From assembly GCA_017420455.1 (NCBI GenBank), contig JAFOJB010000490.1, positions 1 through 5,158 on the forward strand: a DNA stretch of 5,158 nucleotides, written 5' to 3'. Position numbers and translations under genes: made by a program. Shown here in pieces: positions 1 to 5,158 of this stretch. The notes under the pieces are model-generated. The model worked only from the letters and a program-made list of their open reading frames with translations, did not search any database and had not been told where the DNA came from. The DNA comes from Blautia sp. (GTDB taxonomy: Bacteria; Bacillota; Clostridia; Lachnospirales; Lachnospiraceae). Every line of letters starts with the position of its first letter. The first letter of the stretch is position 1.

Positions 1-1
1 C

Positions 2-916
2 AGGGGAATCCGGGAAGCTCTTCTGTACGAGATAGCCTATATAGAATCGGCTCTGGATGATCCGGAGCATATCAGCCTGGACGGGTATCCTGCGAAGCTG
101 GAAAAAGTAGTGGAAGCAGAGAAAGAAAAGATCGACAGGCTTATACAAAGTGCCTCCGACGGCAGGATCATGCAGGAGGGAATCCGGACAGTGATCCTTG
201 GAAAACCAAATGCCGGAAAATCTTCCTTATTGAACCTGCTTCTTGGGGAGGACAGAGCCATTGTGACTGATGTGGCAGGGACCACCCGGGATACGCTGGA
301 AGAATATCTGAATCTGTCCGGTATCACGCTGCACCTTATAGATACAGCCGGAATCCGGGATACGGAAGACATTGTAGAAAAAATCGGTGTGGAAAAAGCC
401 AGGGAAACGGCAAAGGACGCGGACCTGATCCTGTACGTAGCAGATTCCTCTGCTCCTCTGGACGAAAATGATGAAAAAATAATTCCGCTTCTGGATGACA
501 GGAGGGCAATTGTCTTATATAATAAAGCAGATTTGACATCGGCCTTCAGTCTGGAGGATCTCAGGAAGATGCTCAGAAATTCCGATGAAAGCAGTTCTCA
601 TCCGGTGATCGCATTTTCCGCAAAGGATGGAACAGGAAAGGAGCAGATGATTTCGGAAATCCGGAAAATGTTCTACGAAGGGAAAATATTTGCCGGAGAC
701 GAAATCACCATTACGAACGCGAGACATAAGGAAGCTCTTATGGAGGCCTCAGAAAGCCTTTCCATGGTTCTTATGAGCATCCGGAACCAGATGCCGGAGG
801 ACTTTTTCTCCATAGACCTGATGAACGCCTATGAAAGTCTTGGCAGGATCCTGGGCGAAGCGCTTTCCGAGGATCTGGTCAACGAAATATTCCGAAAATT
901 CTGCGTAGGAAAGTAG
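2..916 (+). CDS. mnmE: tRNA modification GTPase MnmE (TrmE), 5'-truncated by the window edge
   Basis: MnmE binds GTP and a tetrahydrofolate one-carbon donor. Together with MnmG it adds (carboxymethyl)aminomethyl groups to C5 of wobble uridine 34 in tRNAs reading NNA/NNG codons. The 304 residues seen are the C-terminal two thirds; the family is about 450-460 aa, so roughly 150 residues including most of the folate-binding domain lie upstream. Visible in the fragment are the G1 P-loop GKPNAGKSS (residues 67-75), G2 GTTRD (93-97), G3 DTAG (114-117), G4 NKAD (174-177) and a G5-like SAK (206-208). The protein ends in the diagnostic C-x-G-K motif (CVGK, 301-304), whose cysteine is conserved in active MnmE. 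The G domain is inserted into a helical domain, seen on both sides. There is no sign of decay. It is first in the mnmE-mnmG-rsmG run. Identification is secure; the start cannot be seen. Confidence 0.97.
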   Translation, partial: RGIREALLYEIAYIESALDDPEHISLDGYPAKLEKVVEAEKEKIDRLIQSASDGRIMQEGIRTVILGKPNAGKSSLLNLLLGEDRAIVTDVAGTTRDTLEEYLNLSGITLHLIDTAGIRDTEDIVEKIGVEKARETAKDADLILYVADSSAPLDENDEKIIPLLDDRRAIVLYNKADLTSAFSLEDLRKMLRNSDESSSHPVIAFSAKDGTGKEQMISEIRKMFYEGKIFAGDEITITNARHKEALMEASESLSMVLMSIRNQMPEDFFSIDLMNAYESLGRILGEALSEDLVNEIFRKFCVGK

Positions 917-926
917 AAGATCGTTG

Positions 927-957
927 CAGTTCACGGCCTCACCGGTGCCGGGGACTG
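927..957 (+). other. Hairpin in the mnmE-mnmG spacer
   Basis: CAGTTC (927-932) pairs with GGACTG (952-957), and inside it CGGC (934-937) pairs with GCCG (947-950) around a 9-base loop. There is one A-G mismatch and one G-U pair. It starts 10 bases after the mnmE stop and is followed by ATGTGTTTT, a weak U-rich tail. It could be a partial terminator or a processing or stability hairpin that sets the mnmE:mnmG ratio. The role is inference; only the complementarity is seen. Confidence 0.4.
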
Positions 958-1032
958 ATGTGTTTTCGGCGTCTGCCGGCTCTCCTGACTGCAGAAGAAA
1001 CTTTGCACGTCAAGATTTTATGAAGGGAGAAC

Positions 1033-1056
1033 AGCCGGTTTGTATCGGGACCGGTT
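1033..1056 (+). other. Hairpin just upstream of the mnmG start
   Basis: Bases 1033-1040 can pair with 1049-1056 (8 bp, two G-U) around an 8-base loop. It lies between a good Shine-Dalgarno-like GAAGGGAG (1022-1029) and the mnmG ATG (1071). Directly before the ATG there is only a weak purine run. If the hairpin forms, it shortens the distance between the Shine-Dalgarno sequence and the start codon to about 16 unpaired bases. A regulatory role is possible but unproven. Confidence 0.3.
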
Positions 1057-1070
1057 TTGAAAAAGAAAAT

Positions 1071-2945
1071 ATGAATCATCTCCAGGAAACTTATGATGTT
1101 GTTGTGGTAGGCGCAGGGCATGCAGGCTGTGAAGCAGCGCTTTCCTGCGCACGGCTTGGGCTATCTGTCATTTTGTTTACGGTGAGTGCGGAAAGCATTG
1201 CCCTGATGCCATGTAATCCCAATATAGGAGGAAGTTCCAAAGGACACCTTGTGCGGGAGCTGGATGCTCTTGGCGGTGAAATGGGTAAAAACATCGACAA
1301 AACCTTTATTCAGTCGAAAATGCTGAATGTCTCCAAGGGACCTGCGGTGCATTCTCTCCGGGCTCAGGCAGATAAGCAGGCCTATTCCAATGCTATGAGA
1401 AAGACTCTGGAGGAGACAGAGAATCTGACGATCCGTCAGGGCGAAGTCACAAAACTTCTGGTAAAAGAGAAACGCATCTATGGAGCAGAAACCTTTTCCG
1501 GGGCGGTATATCTTTGCAGGGCAGTCATACTGTGTACAGGAACGTATCTTAAGGCACGCTGTATTTATGGTGATGTTGAGGAGTTTACAGGTCCGAACGG
1601 ACTGAAGGCCGCCAATCATCTGACAGATTCCCTGAAGGAGCTGGGAATCGGAATGCTTCGCTTCAAAACAGGAACTCCTGCCAGAATCGCCGGAAACACC
1701 ATAGATTACAGCAAGATGGAGGAACAGTTCGGGGATGAGAGGGTTGTGCCCTTTTCTTTTTCCACAGATCCGGAGGATATTCAGATTCCTCAGGCCTCCT
1801 GCTGGCTTACCTATACCAACGAGGAGACGCACAGGATCATCCGGGAAAATCTGGACAGATCTCCTTTATACTCTGGAATGATCGAGGGCGTAGGTCCAAG
1901 ATATTGTCCTTCCATTGAGGACAAGGTGGTAAGATTTGCAGATAAGGAAAGACATCAGGTTTTTATTGAGCCGGAGGGTCTTTATACCAATGAAATGTAT
2001 ATCGGAGGCATGTCCAGTTCTCTTCCGGAGGATGTCCAGGCAGCCATGTACCGGACTGTTCCGGGTCTGGAGAACGCAAAGATCGTTAAAAACGCCTATG
2101 CGATAGAATATGACTGTATTGATGCCAGGCAGCTGAATCCTACACTGGAATTTAAAGAGATCAAAGGTCTTTTCAGCGCCGGGCAGTTTAACGGCAGCTC
2201 CGGTTACGAGGAAGCCGCAGCTCAGGGACTGGTGGCCGGCATCAATGCCTCCATGGAAATCCTTGGAAAAGAGCAGCTGATCCTGGACCGTTCTGAATGT
2301 TATATCGGCGTGCTGATTGATGATCTGGTAACGAAGGAAAACAAGGAGCCTTATCGTATGATGACCAGCAGGGCCGAGTACAGACTTCTTCTGCGGCAGG
2401 ATAACGCGGATCTGAGACTGCGGGAAAAGGGATATCGGGTTGGTCTTGTAGATGAACAGACTTATCAGAAGACCGTAGATAAGGAAAAAGCGATCGTAAA
2501 GGAAATCGACCGCCTGGAGCATACGAACATCGGCGCAGGTCCGGAAGTACAGAAAATCCTGGAGCAATATGAAAGTACAGCCCTGAAATCCGGTACCTCC
2601 ATTGCAGAGCTGATCCGCCGTCCGGAGCTTTCCTATGAAAAGACGGCTCCTCTGGATAAAGACAGGCCGTCTCTTCCCTGGGATGTAAGGGAACAGGTTG
2701 ATATCAATATCAAATATGACGGATATATCAAACGTCAGATGAAACAGGTAGAGCAGTTCAGGAAGCTGGAAAAGAAAATGATTCCCGCGGATCTGGACTA
2801 TGAAAATGTGAAAAGCCTTCGTATAGAGGCCAGACAGAAGCTGCAGAAATACCGCCCTGTCTCCATTGGCCAGGCTTCCAGAATATCCGGAGTCAGTCCG
2901 GCGGATATTTCGGTGCTTCTTGTTTATCTTGGACATGGAAGGTGA
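1071..2945 (+). CDS. mnmG: tRNA uridine-5-carboxymethylaminomethyl(34) synthesis enzyme MnmG (GidA)
   Basis: MnmG is the FAD-binding partner of MnmE. With NADH, a folate-derived methylene and glycine or ammonia it builds the cmnm5/nm5 group on tRNA wobble U34. From ATG 1071 it is 624 aa, normal for the family (about 620-630). Visible are the N-terminal dinucleotide-binding motif GAGHAG (residues 14-19), [21 protein letters not shown] (198-205), the cysteine-containing RYCPSIEDK (C279), and the FAD-binding [20 protein letters not shown] segment from 366. The C-terminal helical domain ends in [17 protein letters not shown], the MnmE/tRNA-contacting region. The frame is open upstream back to 909, and ATG 1020 or TTG 924 would add 17 or 49 residues. 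I chose 1071 because the protein then begins [19 protein letters not shown], as relatives do, and because the upstream residues look non-coding. Its own ribosome binding site is weak. rsmG follows 25 bases after the stop. Confidence 0.97.
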   Translation: MNHLQETYDVVVVGAGHAGCEAALSCARLGLSVILFTVSAESIALMPCNPNIGGSSKGHLVRELDALGGEMGKNIDKTFIQSKMLNVSKGPAVHSLRAQADKQAYSNAMRKTLEETENLTIRQGEVTKLLVKEKRIYGAETFSGAVYLCRAVILCTGTYLKARCIYGDVEEFTGPNGLKAANHLTDSLKELGIGMLRFKTGTPARIAGNTIDYSKMEEQFGDERVVPFSFSTDPEDIQIPQASCWLTYTNEETHRIIRENLDRSPLYSGMIEGVGPRYCPSIEDKVVRFADKERHQVFIEPEGLYTNEMYIGGMSSSLPEDVQAAMYRTVPGLENAKIVKNAYAIEYDCIDARQLNPTLEFKEIKGLFSAGQFNGSSGYEEAAAQGLVAGINASMEILGKEQLILDRSECYIGVLIDDLVTKENKEPYRMMTSRAEYRLLLRQDNADLRLREKGYRVGLVDEQTYQKTVDKEKAIVKEIDRLEHTNIGAGPEVQKILEQYESTALKSGTSIAELIRRPELSYEKTAPLDKDRPSLPWDVREQVDINIKYDGYIKRQMKQVEQFRKLEKKMIPADLDYENVKSLRIEARQKLQKYRPVSIGQASRISGVSPADISVLLVYLGHGR

Positions 2946-2958
2946 GGAGACAGATTTT

Positions 2959-2964
2959 GAGGAG
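2959..2964 (+). promoter_or_regulatory. Ribosome binding site that decides the rsmG start
   Basis: GAGGAG lies 6 bases before ATG 2971, ideal spacing. In-frame ATGs at 2935 (inside mnmG) and 2965 are poorer: 2965 abuts this site with no spacer, and a second GAGGAG (2944-2949) is about 15 bases from it. Confidence 0.75.
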
Positions 2965-2970
2965 ATGATT

Positions 2971-3693
2971 ATGGAAAAGGATTTAACTTTTCTTGAAAAA
3001 GGATGTGGAGATCTGGGGATTTCTCTTTCAGAGGAGCAGAAGGAAAAATTCCTGTCGTATTATGATTTTCTCACAGAAAAAAACAAGGTGATGAATCTTA
3101 CAGCCATCACAGAGTTTGAGGAAGTGGTCATAAAGCATTTTCTGGACAGTATTTCCTGCGTGAAGGCAGTGGATTTTTCGAAAACAGGCAGCATGATCGA
3201 CGTGGGAACCGGAGCAGGCTTTCCGGGAATTCCGCTGAAGATCATGTTTCCGGATCTGTCCGTATGTCTTCTGGATTCCCTGCAGAAAAGAGTAACTTTC
3301 CTTGACGGGGCCATCGCGCTTTTAAAGCTTTCGGATATACATGCCGTACATTTCCGTGCGGAGGAGGCAGCAAGAAATCCTGAATACAGAGAGAAATTCG
3401 ACCTTTGCGTATCCCGGGCAGTTTCCAATCTTTCCACTTTATCAGAATACTGTCTTCCTTTTGTGAAAACAGGCGGGTTCTTTATTTCCTTTAAGTCAGG
3501 AAAGATTAAGGAAGAACTGGAAAATGCCGGAAACGCGGTGCATCTGCTGGGTGGAAAGATAGAAAAAACGGAAACATTCTTTCTCCCGGGAACCGATATC
3601 GAAAGAACCCTGGTCGTGATAAGGAAAGTACGGCCTACATCCGGAAAATACCCCCGGAAGGCAGGAACGCCCTTAAAAGAGCCTCTGAAATAA
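2971..3693 (+). CDS. rsmG: 16S rRNA (guanine527-N7)-methyltransferase RsmG (GidB)
   Basis: RsmG transfers a methyl group from S-adenosylmethionine to N7 of G527 in 16S rRNA, in the 530 loop of the decoding site. In other bacteria its loss gives low-level streptomycin resistance. From ATG 2971 it is 240 aa, typical for Bacillota. Visible are NLTAI (residues 42-46) and HFLDS (56-60), both family hallmarks. The SAM-binding loop DVGTGAGFPG is at 77-86, and LLDSLQKRV (100-108) carries the acidic residue expected to hold the SAM ribose. SRAVS is at 148-152, and the basic C-terminus contains KYPRKAGTP, also a family hallmark. It is the last gene of the mnmE-mnmG-rsmG run, and the terminator begins 45 bases after its stop. 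I see no frame damage. In many Bacillota noc/parA/parB come next, but here an ABC-transporter gene does. Confidence 0.97.
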   Translation: MEKDLTFLEKGCGDLGISLSEEQKEKFLSYYDFLTEKNKVMNLTAITEFEEVVIKHFLDSISCVKAVDFSKTGSMIDVGTGAGFPGIPLKIMFPDLSVCLLDSLQKRVTFLDGAIALLKLSDIHAVHFRAEEAARNPEYREKFDLCVSRAVSNLSTLSEYCLPFVKTGGFFISFKSGKIKEELENAGNAVHLLGGKIEKTETFFLPGTDIERTLVVIRKVRPTSGKYPRKAGTPLKEPLK

Positions 3694-3707
3694 AATGATA
3701 TGAAATA

Positions 3708-3726
3708 TCCCGCAGCAGCTGCGGGA
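3708..3726 (+). other. Short perfect GC-rich hairpin after rsmG
   Basis: TCCCGCAG (3708-3715) and CTGCGGGA (3719-3726) form an 8-bp perfect stem with a 3-base loop, 14 bases after the rsmG stop. No T-tract follows, so it is not a rho-independent terminator by itself. It may protect the 3' end of the mRNA or assist the terminator 11 bases downstream. Confidence 0.6.
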
Positions 3727-3737
3727 CTGAGATCGGA

Positions 3738-3780
3738 AAAGGCCGGATATGCAGGATCATCCTGCTGTCCGGCCTTTCTT
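3738..3780 (+). terminator. Rho-independent terminator of the mnmE-mnmG-rsmG operon
   Basis: AAAGGCCGGA (3738-3747) pairs perfectly with TCCGGCCTTT (3768-3777). An inner GCAGG/CCTGC stem (3751-3755 and 3761-3765) caps it, and a T-rich run (TTTCTT) follows. On the minus strand the stem is followed by a short TTTT, so it might also act weakly in reverse, although no minus-strand gene needs it. Confidence 0.9.
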
Positions 3781-3783
3781 CAG

Positions 3784-3849
3784 GACACAGAATGATCACA
3801 GTTTTATCACAAATTTATCCTATTTTTCTCACAATTGATCCATAAAATG
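3784..3849 (+). repeat. Degenerate 11-bp direct repeats with helically phased A/T tracts
   Basis: Right after the terminator the sequence divides into 11-mers: GACACAGAATG (3784), ATCACAGTTTT (3795), ATCACAAATTT (3806), ATCCTATTTTT (3817) and CTCACAATTGA (3828). The units at 3795 and 3806 match at 9 of 11 positions and the others at 6-8. The A/T tracts at 3802-3805, 3811-3816, 3823-3827, 3833-3836 and 3844-3847 have centres about 10, 11.5, 9.5 and 11 bp apart, averaging 10.5, which is one DNA turn. Phased A-tracts are known to curve DNA. The likely roles, as inference, are promoter activation upstream of the ABC gene or a multi-site protein binding region. Confidence 0.5.
3843..3848 (+). promoter_or_regulatory. 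Possible -10 box for the ABC-transporter unit
   Basis: TAAAAT matches TATAAT at 5 of 6 positions and sits at the downstream end of the AT-rich phased region. The bases 16-18 upstream (around 3819-3826) do not resemble TTGACA, and there is no TG extension. If used, it gives a leader of about 150 bases. A promoter is expected here because a terminator lies upstream, but the exact box is uncertain. Confidence 0.2.
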
Positions 3850-3866
3850 ATCCTGAGAGTCAGATT

Positions 3867-3900
3867 TCACAGGAAGATGTGAGGCATACAGCGTGTATGT
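3867..3900 (+). promoter_or_regulatory. Two adjacent inverted repeats, possible operator sites
   Basis: TCACA (3867-3871) and TGTGA (3878-3882) form an inverted repeat with a 6-base spacer. It is followed at once by CATACA (3885-3890), GCG and TGTATG (3894-3899), a perfect 6-bp palindrome with a 3-base centre. TCACA also occurs at 3796, 3807 and 3829. Arms of 5-6 bases are operator-like at the DNA level, and the second could equally be an RNA hairpin in the leader. No regulator can be named from this. Confidence 0.35.
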
Positions 3901-3973
3901 GCAGCAGAGCTGCGGGGTATCTGGCCTTTGCGGCAGCCGCCGGATGGAAAGACCACTGAATCGGTGTCCGCGG
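3884..3973 (+). other. GC-rich structured leader with alternative pairings, before the ABC gene
   Basis: Consecutive short stems can form: CATACA/TGTATG (3885-3899), GCAGC/GCTGC (3901-3913), GCGG/CCGC (3930-3940), and CCGC-C-GGA (3937-3944) with TCCGCGG (3967-3973). Some exclude each other. CCGC 3937-3940 can pair upstream with 3930-3933 or downstream with 3970-3973. GCTGC 3909-3913 can pair with 3901-3905 or with GCAGC 3933-3937. The last stem ends 18 bases before the Shine-Dalgarno sequence. This fits a cis-acting RNA element, but I recognise no known riboswitch core, T-box or ribosomal-protein leader, and no U-tract follows. Confidence 0.3.
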
Positions 3974-3991
3974 GAATAAATGGATTCTGAC

Positions 3992-3998
3992 AGGAGGG
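3992..3998 (+). promoter_or_regulatory. Strong ribosome binding site that supports the TTG start
   Basis: AGGAGGG precedes TTG 4007 with 9 bases between AGGAGG and the codon. It is the strongest Shine-Dalgarno sequence in the window. It fixes the TTG as the start of the ABC ATPase, because no in-frame ATG lies nearby and the conserved IEVKDLVKKYG follows at once. Confidence 0.85.
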
Positions 3999-4006
3999 GA
4001 ATACAT

Positions 4007-5158
4007 TTGATCGAAGTAAAAGATCTGGTAAAGAAATACGGCACCCACACAGCGATAGATCATCTGTCTTTTCAGATAGAAAAGGGAAAGATCTATGGTT
4101 TTCTGGGACCGAACGGAGCCGGTAAAACGACTACCATGAATATTATCACAGGTTATATTGCGTCAACAGAAGGAACTGTGACCATAAATGGCCATGATAT
4201 CCTGGAGGAACCGGAGCAGGCCAAAAAGCATATCGGCTATCTTCCGGAAATTCCTCCACTGTACCCGGATATGAAAGTTCTGGAGTATCTCCGGTTTGCG
4301 GCAGACCTGAAAAAAATACCAAAGAGGCAGGAGCAGCAGATGCTGGAAGATATCATGGTACAGACCGGGATACAGGATGTAAAGAACAGGCTGATCAGAA
4401 ATCTTTCAAAAGGATACCGGCAGAGAATTGGTCTTGCACAGGCTCTGATCGGATATCCGGATGTGATCATTCTGGATGAACCTACGGCAGGACTGGATCC
4501 GAAGCAGATTATAGAAATCCGGTCCCTCATCAGGAGTCTTAAGGAAAAGCATACGGTCATCCTGAGCTCTCATATTCTATCCGAGGTAAGCGCAGTCTGT
4601 GATTATGTAATGATCATCTCCCACGGAAAAATGACAGCCAGCGGTACGCCGGAACAGCTTTCAGCCATGGCAGAAGGAAAAGTGGAAAGAAATCTTCTGA
4701 TCAGAGGACAGTATGAATGTATCATGGAAGGAATCAGCGGAATTCCGGATATACAGAAATCAGAAATCAGAAAATCGACAGAGAAGGACTGCTGGGAGGT
4801 TACCATAACAGAAAAGGAAAACAAGGACTCCCGGGAAGAAATCTTTTACGCCATGGCAGACAGATACTGTCCGATACTGGAAATGAGTACAAAGAAAATA
4901 TCCCTGGAGGATATCTTCCTGGAGCTTACGGAGGATGACGAAAAGTCAGCGGGACATATTCCTGAAAATGATCAGACTTCTGGAAGCACTGATGACACTG
5001 CTGCTTCTGAAATCCATGATAATATCGATAGTCCTCCTGCTTCTGAGACGCGTGATGATATCGATAATCCTGCTGCTTCTGGGAGACGTAATGATGCCGT
5101 TGGTCGAATAGCTTCCGGGAACTTCACGAATTCCGGTGATCCTTCAGATCCGGATGAA
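4007..5158 (+). CDS. ABC-transporter ATP-binding protein with a repeat-built acidic C-terminal tail, 3' end beyond the window
   Basis: This is a cytoplasmic ATPase subunit of an ABC-2 type transporter; the substrate is unknown. It starts at TTG 4007, and 384 codons are seen without a stop. Visible are Walker A GPNGAGKTT (residues 34-42), a Q-loop position holding E81 in GYLPEIPPLY as is common in this subgroup, and the signature LSKGYRQR (133-140). Walker B ends in D157-E158, the D-loop is AGLD (161-164), and the H-switch is H189 in SSHILSE. A C-terminal domain follows, ending in SLEDIFLELTEDD near residue 308, where relatives usually stop or nearly so. Here the chain continues at least 76 residues as an Asp/Ser/Ala/Pro-rich, probably disordered tail with 12-residue repeats. 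A membrane permease gene is expected just downstream. The terminator and structured leader upstream make it a separate transcription unit from rsmG. The ATPase call is secure, the family role moderate, and the tail's function unknown. Confidence 0.93.
   Translation, partial: MIEVKDLVKKYGTHTAIDHLSFQIEKGKIYGFLGPNGAGKTTTMNIITGYIASTEGTVTINGHDILEEPEQAKKHIGYLPEIPPLYPDMKVLEYLRFAADLKKIPKRQEQQMLEDIMVQTGIQDVKNRLIRNLSKGYRQRIGLAQALIGYPDVIILDEPTAGLDPKQIIEIRSLIRSLKEKHTVILSSHILSEVSAVCDYVMIISHGKMTASGTPEQLSAMAEGKVERNLLIRGQYECIMEGISGIPDIQKSEIRKSTEKDCWEVTITEKENKDSREEIFYAMADRYCPILEMSTKKISLEDIFLELTEDDEKSAGHIPENDQTSGSTDDTAASEIHDNIDSPPASETRDDIDNPAASGRRNDAVGRIASGNFTNSGDPSDPDE
5000..5143 (+). repeat. 36-bp tandem repeat, about four degenerate copies, in the ABC ATPase tail
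   Basis: Units begin at 5000, 5036, 5072 and 5108, each 36 bp (12 codons) and in frame. They read AASEIHDNIDSP, PASETRDDIDNP, AASGRRNDAVGR and IASGNFTNSGDP. Counted by eye, units 1 and 2 match at 29 of 36 bases, 2 and 3 at 24, and 3 and 4 at 19, so the fourth is doubtful. A shorter related piece may precede them (4976-4999). The multiple-of-three period keeps the frame when copies are gained or lost. This looks like a tail that grew by slippage or unequal recombination. Confidence 0.75.

Noticed and set aside
924..1070. N-terminal extension of MnmG from TTG 924 or ATG 1020
   Set aside because: The frame is open, but there is no ribosome binding site at either start, the residues resemble no MnmG N-terminus, and the protein from 1071 has normal family length.
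1161..1832. 223-codon minus-strand open frame inside mnmG
   Set aside because: It is a shadow of a conserved gene. The composition is rich in Cys, His and Arg, there is no recognisable domain, and mnmG is intact on the other strand.
1866..2936. 356-codon minus-strand open frame inside mnmG
   Set aside because: It is opposite the conserved mnmG coding sequence, shows no known motif, and arises from codon bias that leaves few stops in antisense.
3803..3823. DnaA-box-like TTATC sequences
   Set aside because: TTATCACAA and TTATCCTAT each depart from TTATNCACA at several positions, so there is no acceptable box.
3893..3979. Possible 28-codon leader peptide from GTG 3893, and a 20-codon frame from ATG 3897
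   Set aside because: The Shine-Dalgarno sequence is weak, there is no run of regulatory codons and no attenuator U-tract. Overlapping short frames are expected by chance in GC-rich sequence.
3937..3985. Cobalamin-riboswitch-like wording (CCACTG, CGGTG, TCCGCGGG)
   Set aside because: The order and spacing of the conserved blocks do not match the class, and the core adenosine-rich box and P1 closing stem are absent.
3829..4063. Minus-strand frames of about 70 codons in the rsmG-ABC intergenic region
   Set aside because: They run into the ABC coding start, have no convincing ribosome binding site, and look random and Cys/Ser/Pro-rich. The stretch is better explained as control DNA.
4241..4249. 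Glutamate in place of glutamine at the ABC Q-loop
   Set aside because: LPE at this point is common in this ABC-2 ATPase subgroup, so it is not a defect.
4717..4938. 73-codon plus-strand frame inside the ABC ATPase
   Set aside because: It is an alternative frame of a conserved domain, with no motif and no good ribosome binding site.

Overview
This window looks like chromosome from a Clostridia-class Bacillota, most likely Lachnospiraceae. The grounds are the gene order mnmE-mnmG-rsmG, the MnmG N-terminus and ABC-ATPase wording typical of that family, mid-range GC with many CCG, GGA and ATC codons, and strong AGGAGG-type ribosome binding sites. The placement is by recognition of protein wording, not by a database search.

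Positions 1-3693 carry a conserved RNA-modification operon on the + strand. It starts with the 3' two thirds of mnmE (2-916), a GTPase for tRNA wobble uridine modification. After a 154-base spacer with predicted hairpins comes complete mnmG (1071-2945), its FAD-dependent partner. Then, 25 bases on, comes complete rsmG (2971-3693), the 16S rRNA m7G527 methyltransferase. MnmE and MnmG act as one complex on tRNA U34, and RsmG modifies the ribosome itself, so all three tune decoding. The operon closes with a rho-independent terminator at 3738-3780.

Positions 3694-4006 (313 bases) hold no convincing gene but are rich in structure. In order there is a short GC-rich hairpin, the terminator, and an AT-rich stretch of degenerate 11-bp repeats with A/T tracts phased about every 10.5 bp (3784-3849). 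These are followed by paired TCACA/TGTGA motifs, a palindrome, and a GC-rich leader with mutually exclusive hairpins. A strong Shine-Dalgarno sequence ends the region. It reads as the control region of the next transcription unit.

From 4007 to the window end runs an ABC-transporter ATPase with a TTG start, open at the edge. All nucleotide-binding motifs are present. After the usual end of such proteins (about residue 308) it continues into an acidic, low-complexity tail. The tail is built on a 36-bp tandem repeat with codon use unlike the rest of the gene. The permease partner would be expected just beyond the window.

No wholly new system is evident. The items most worth a second look are the repeat-built tail, a hydrophobic reading frame overlapping it, the phased A-tract region, and the switch-like leader.
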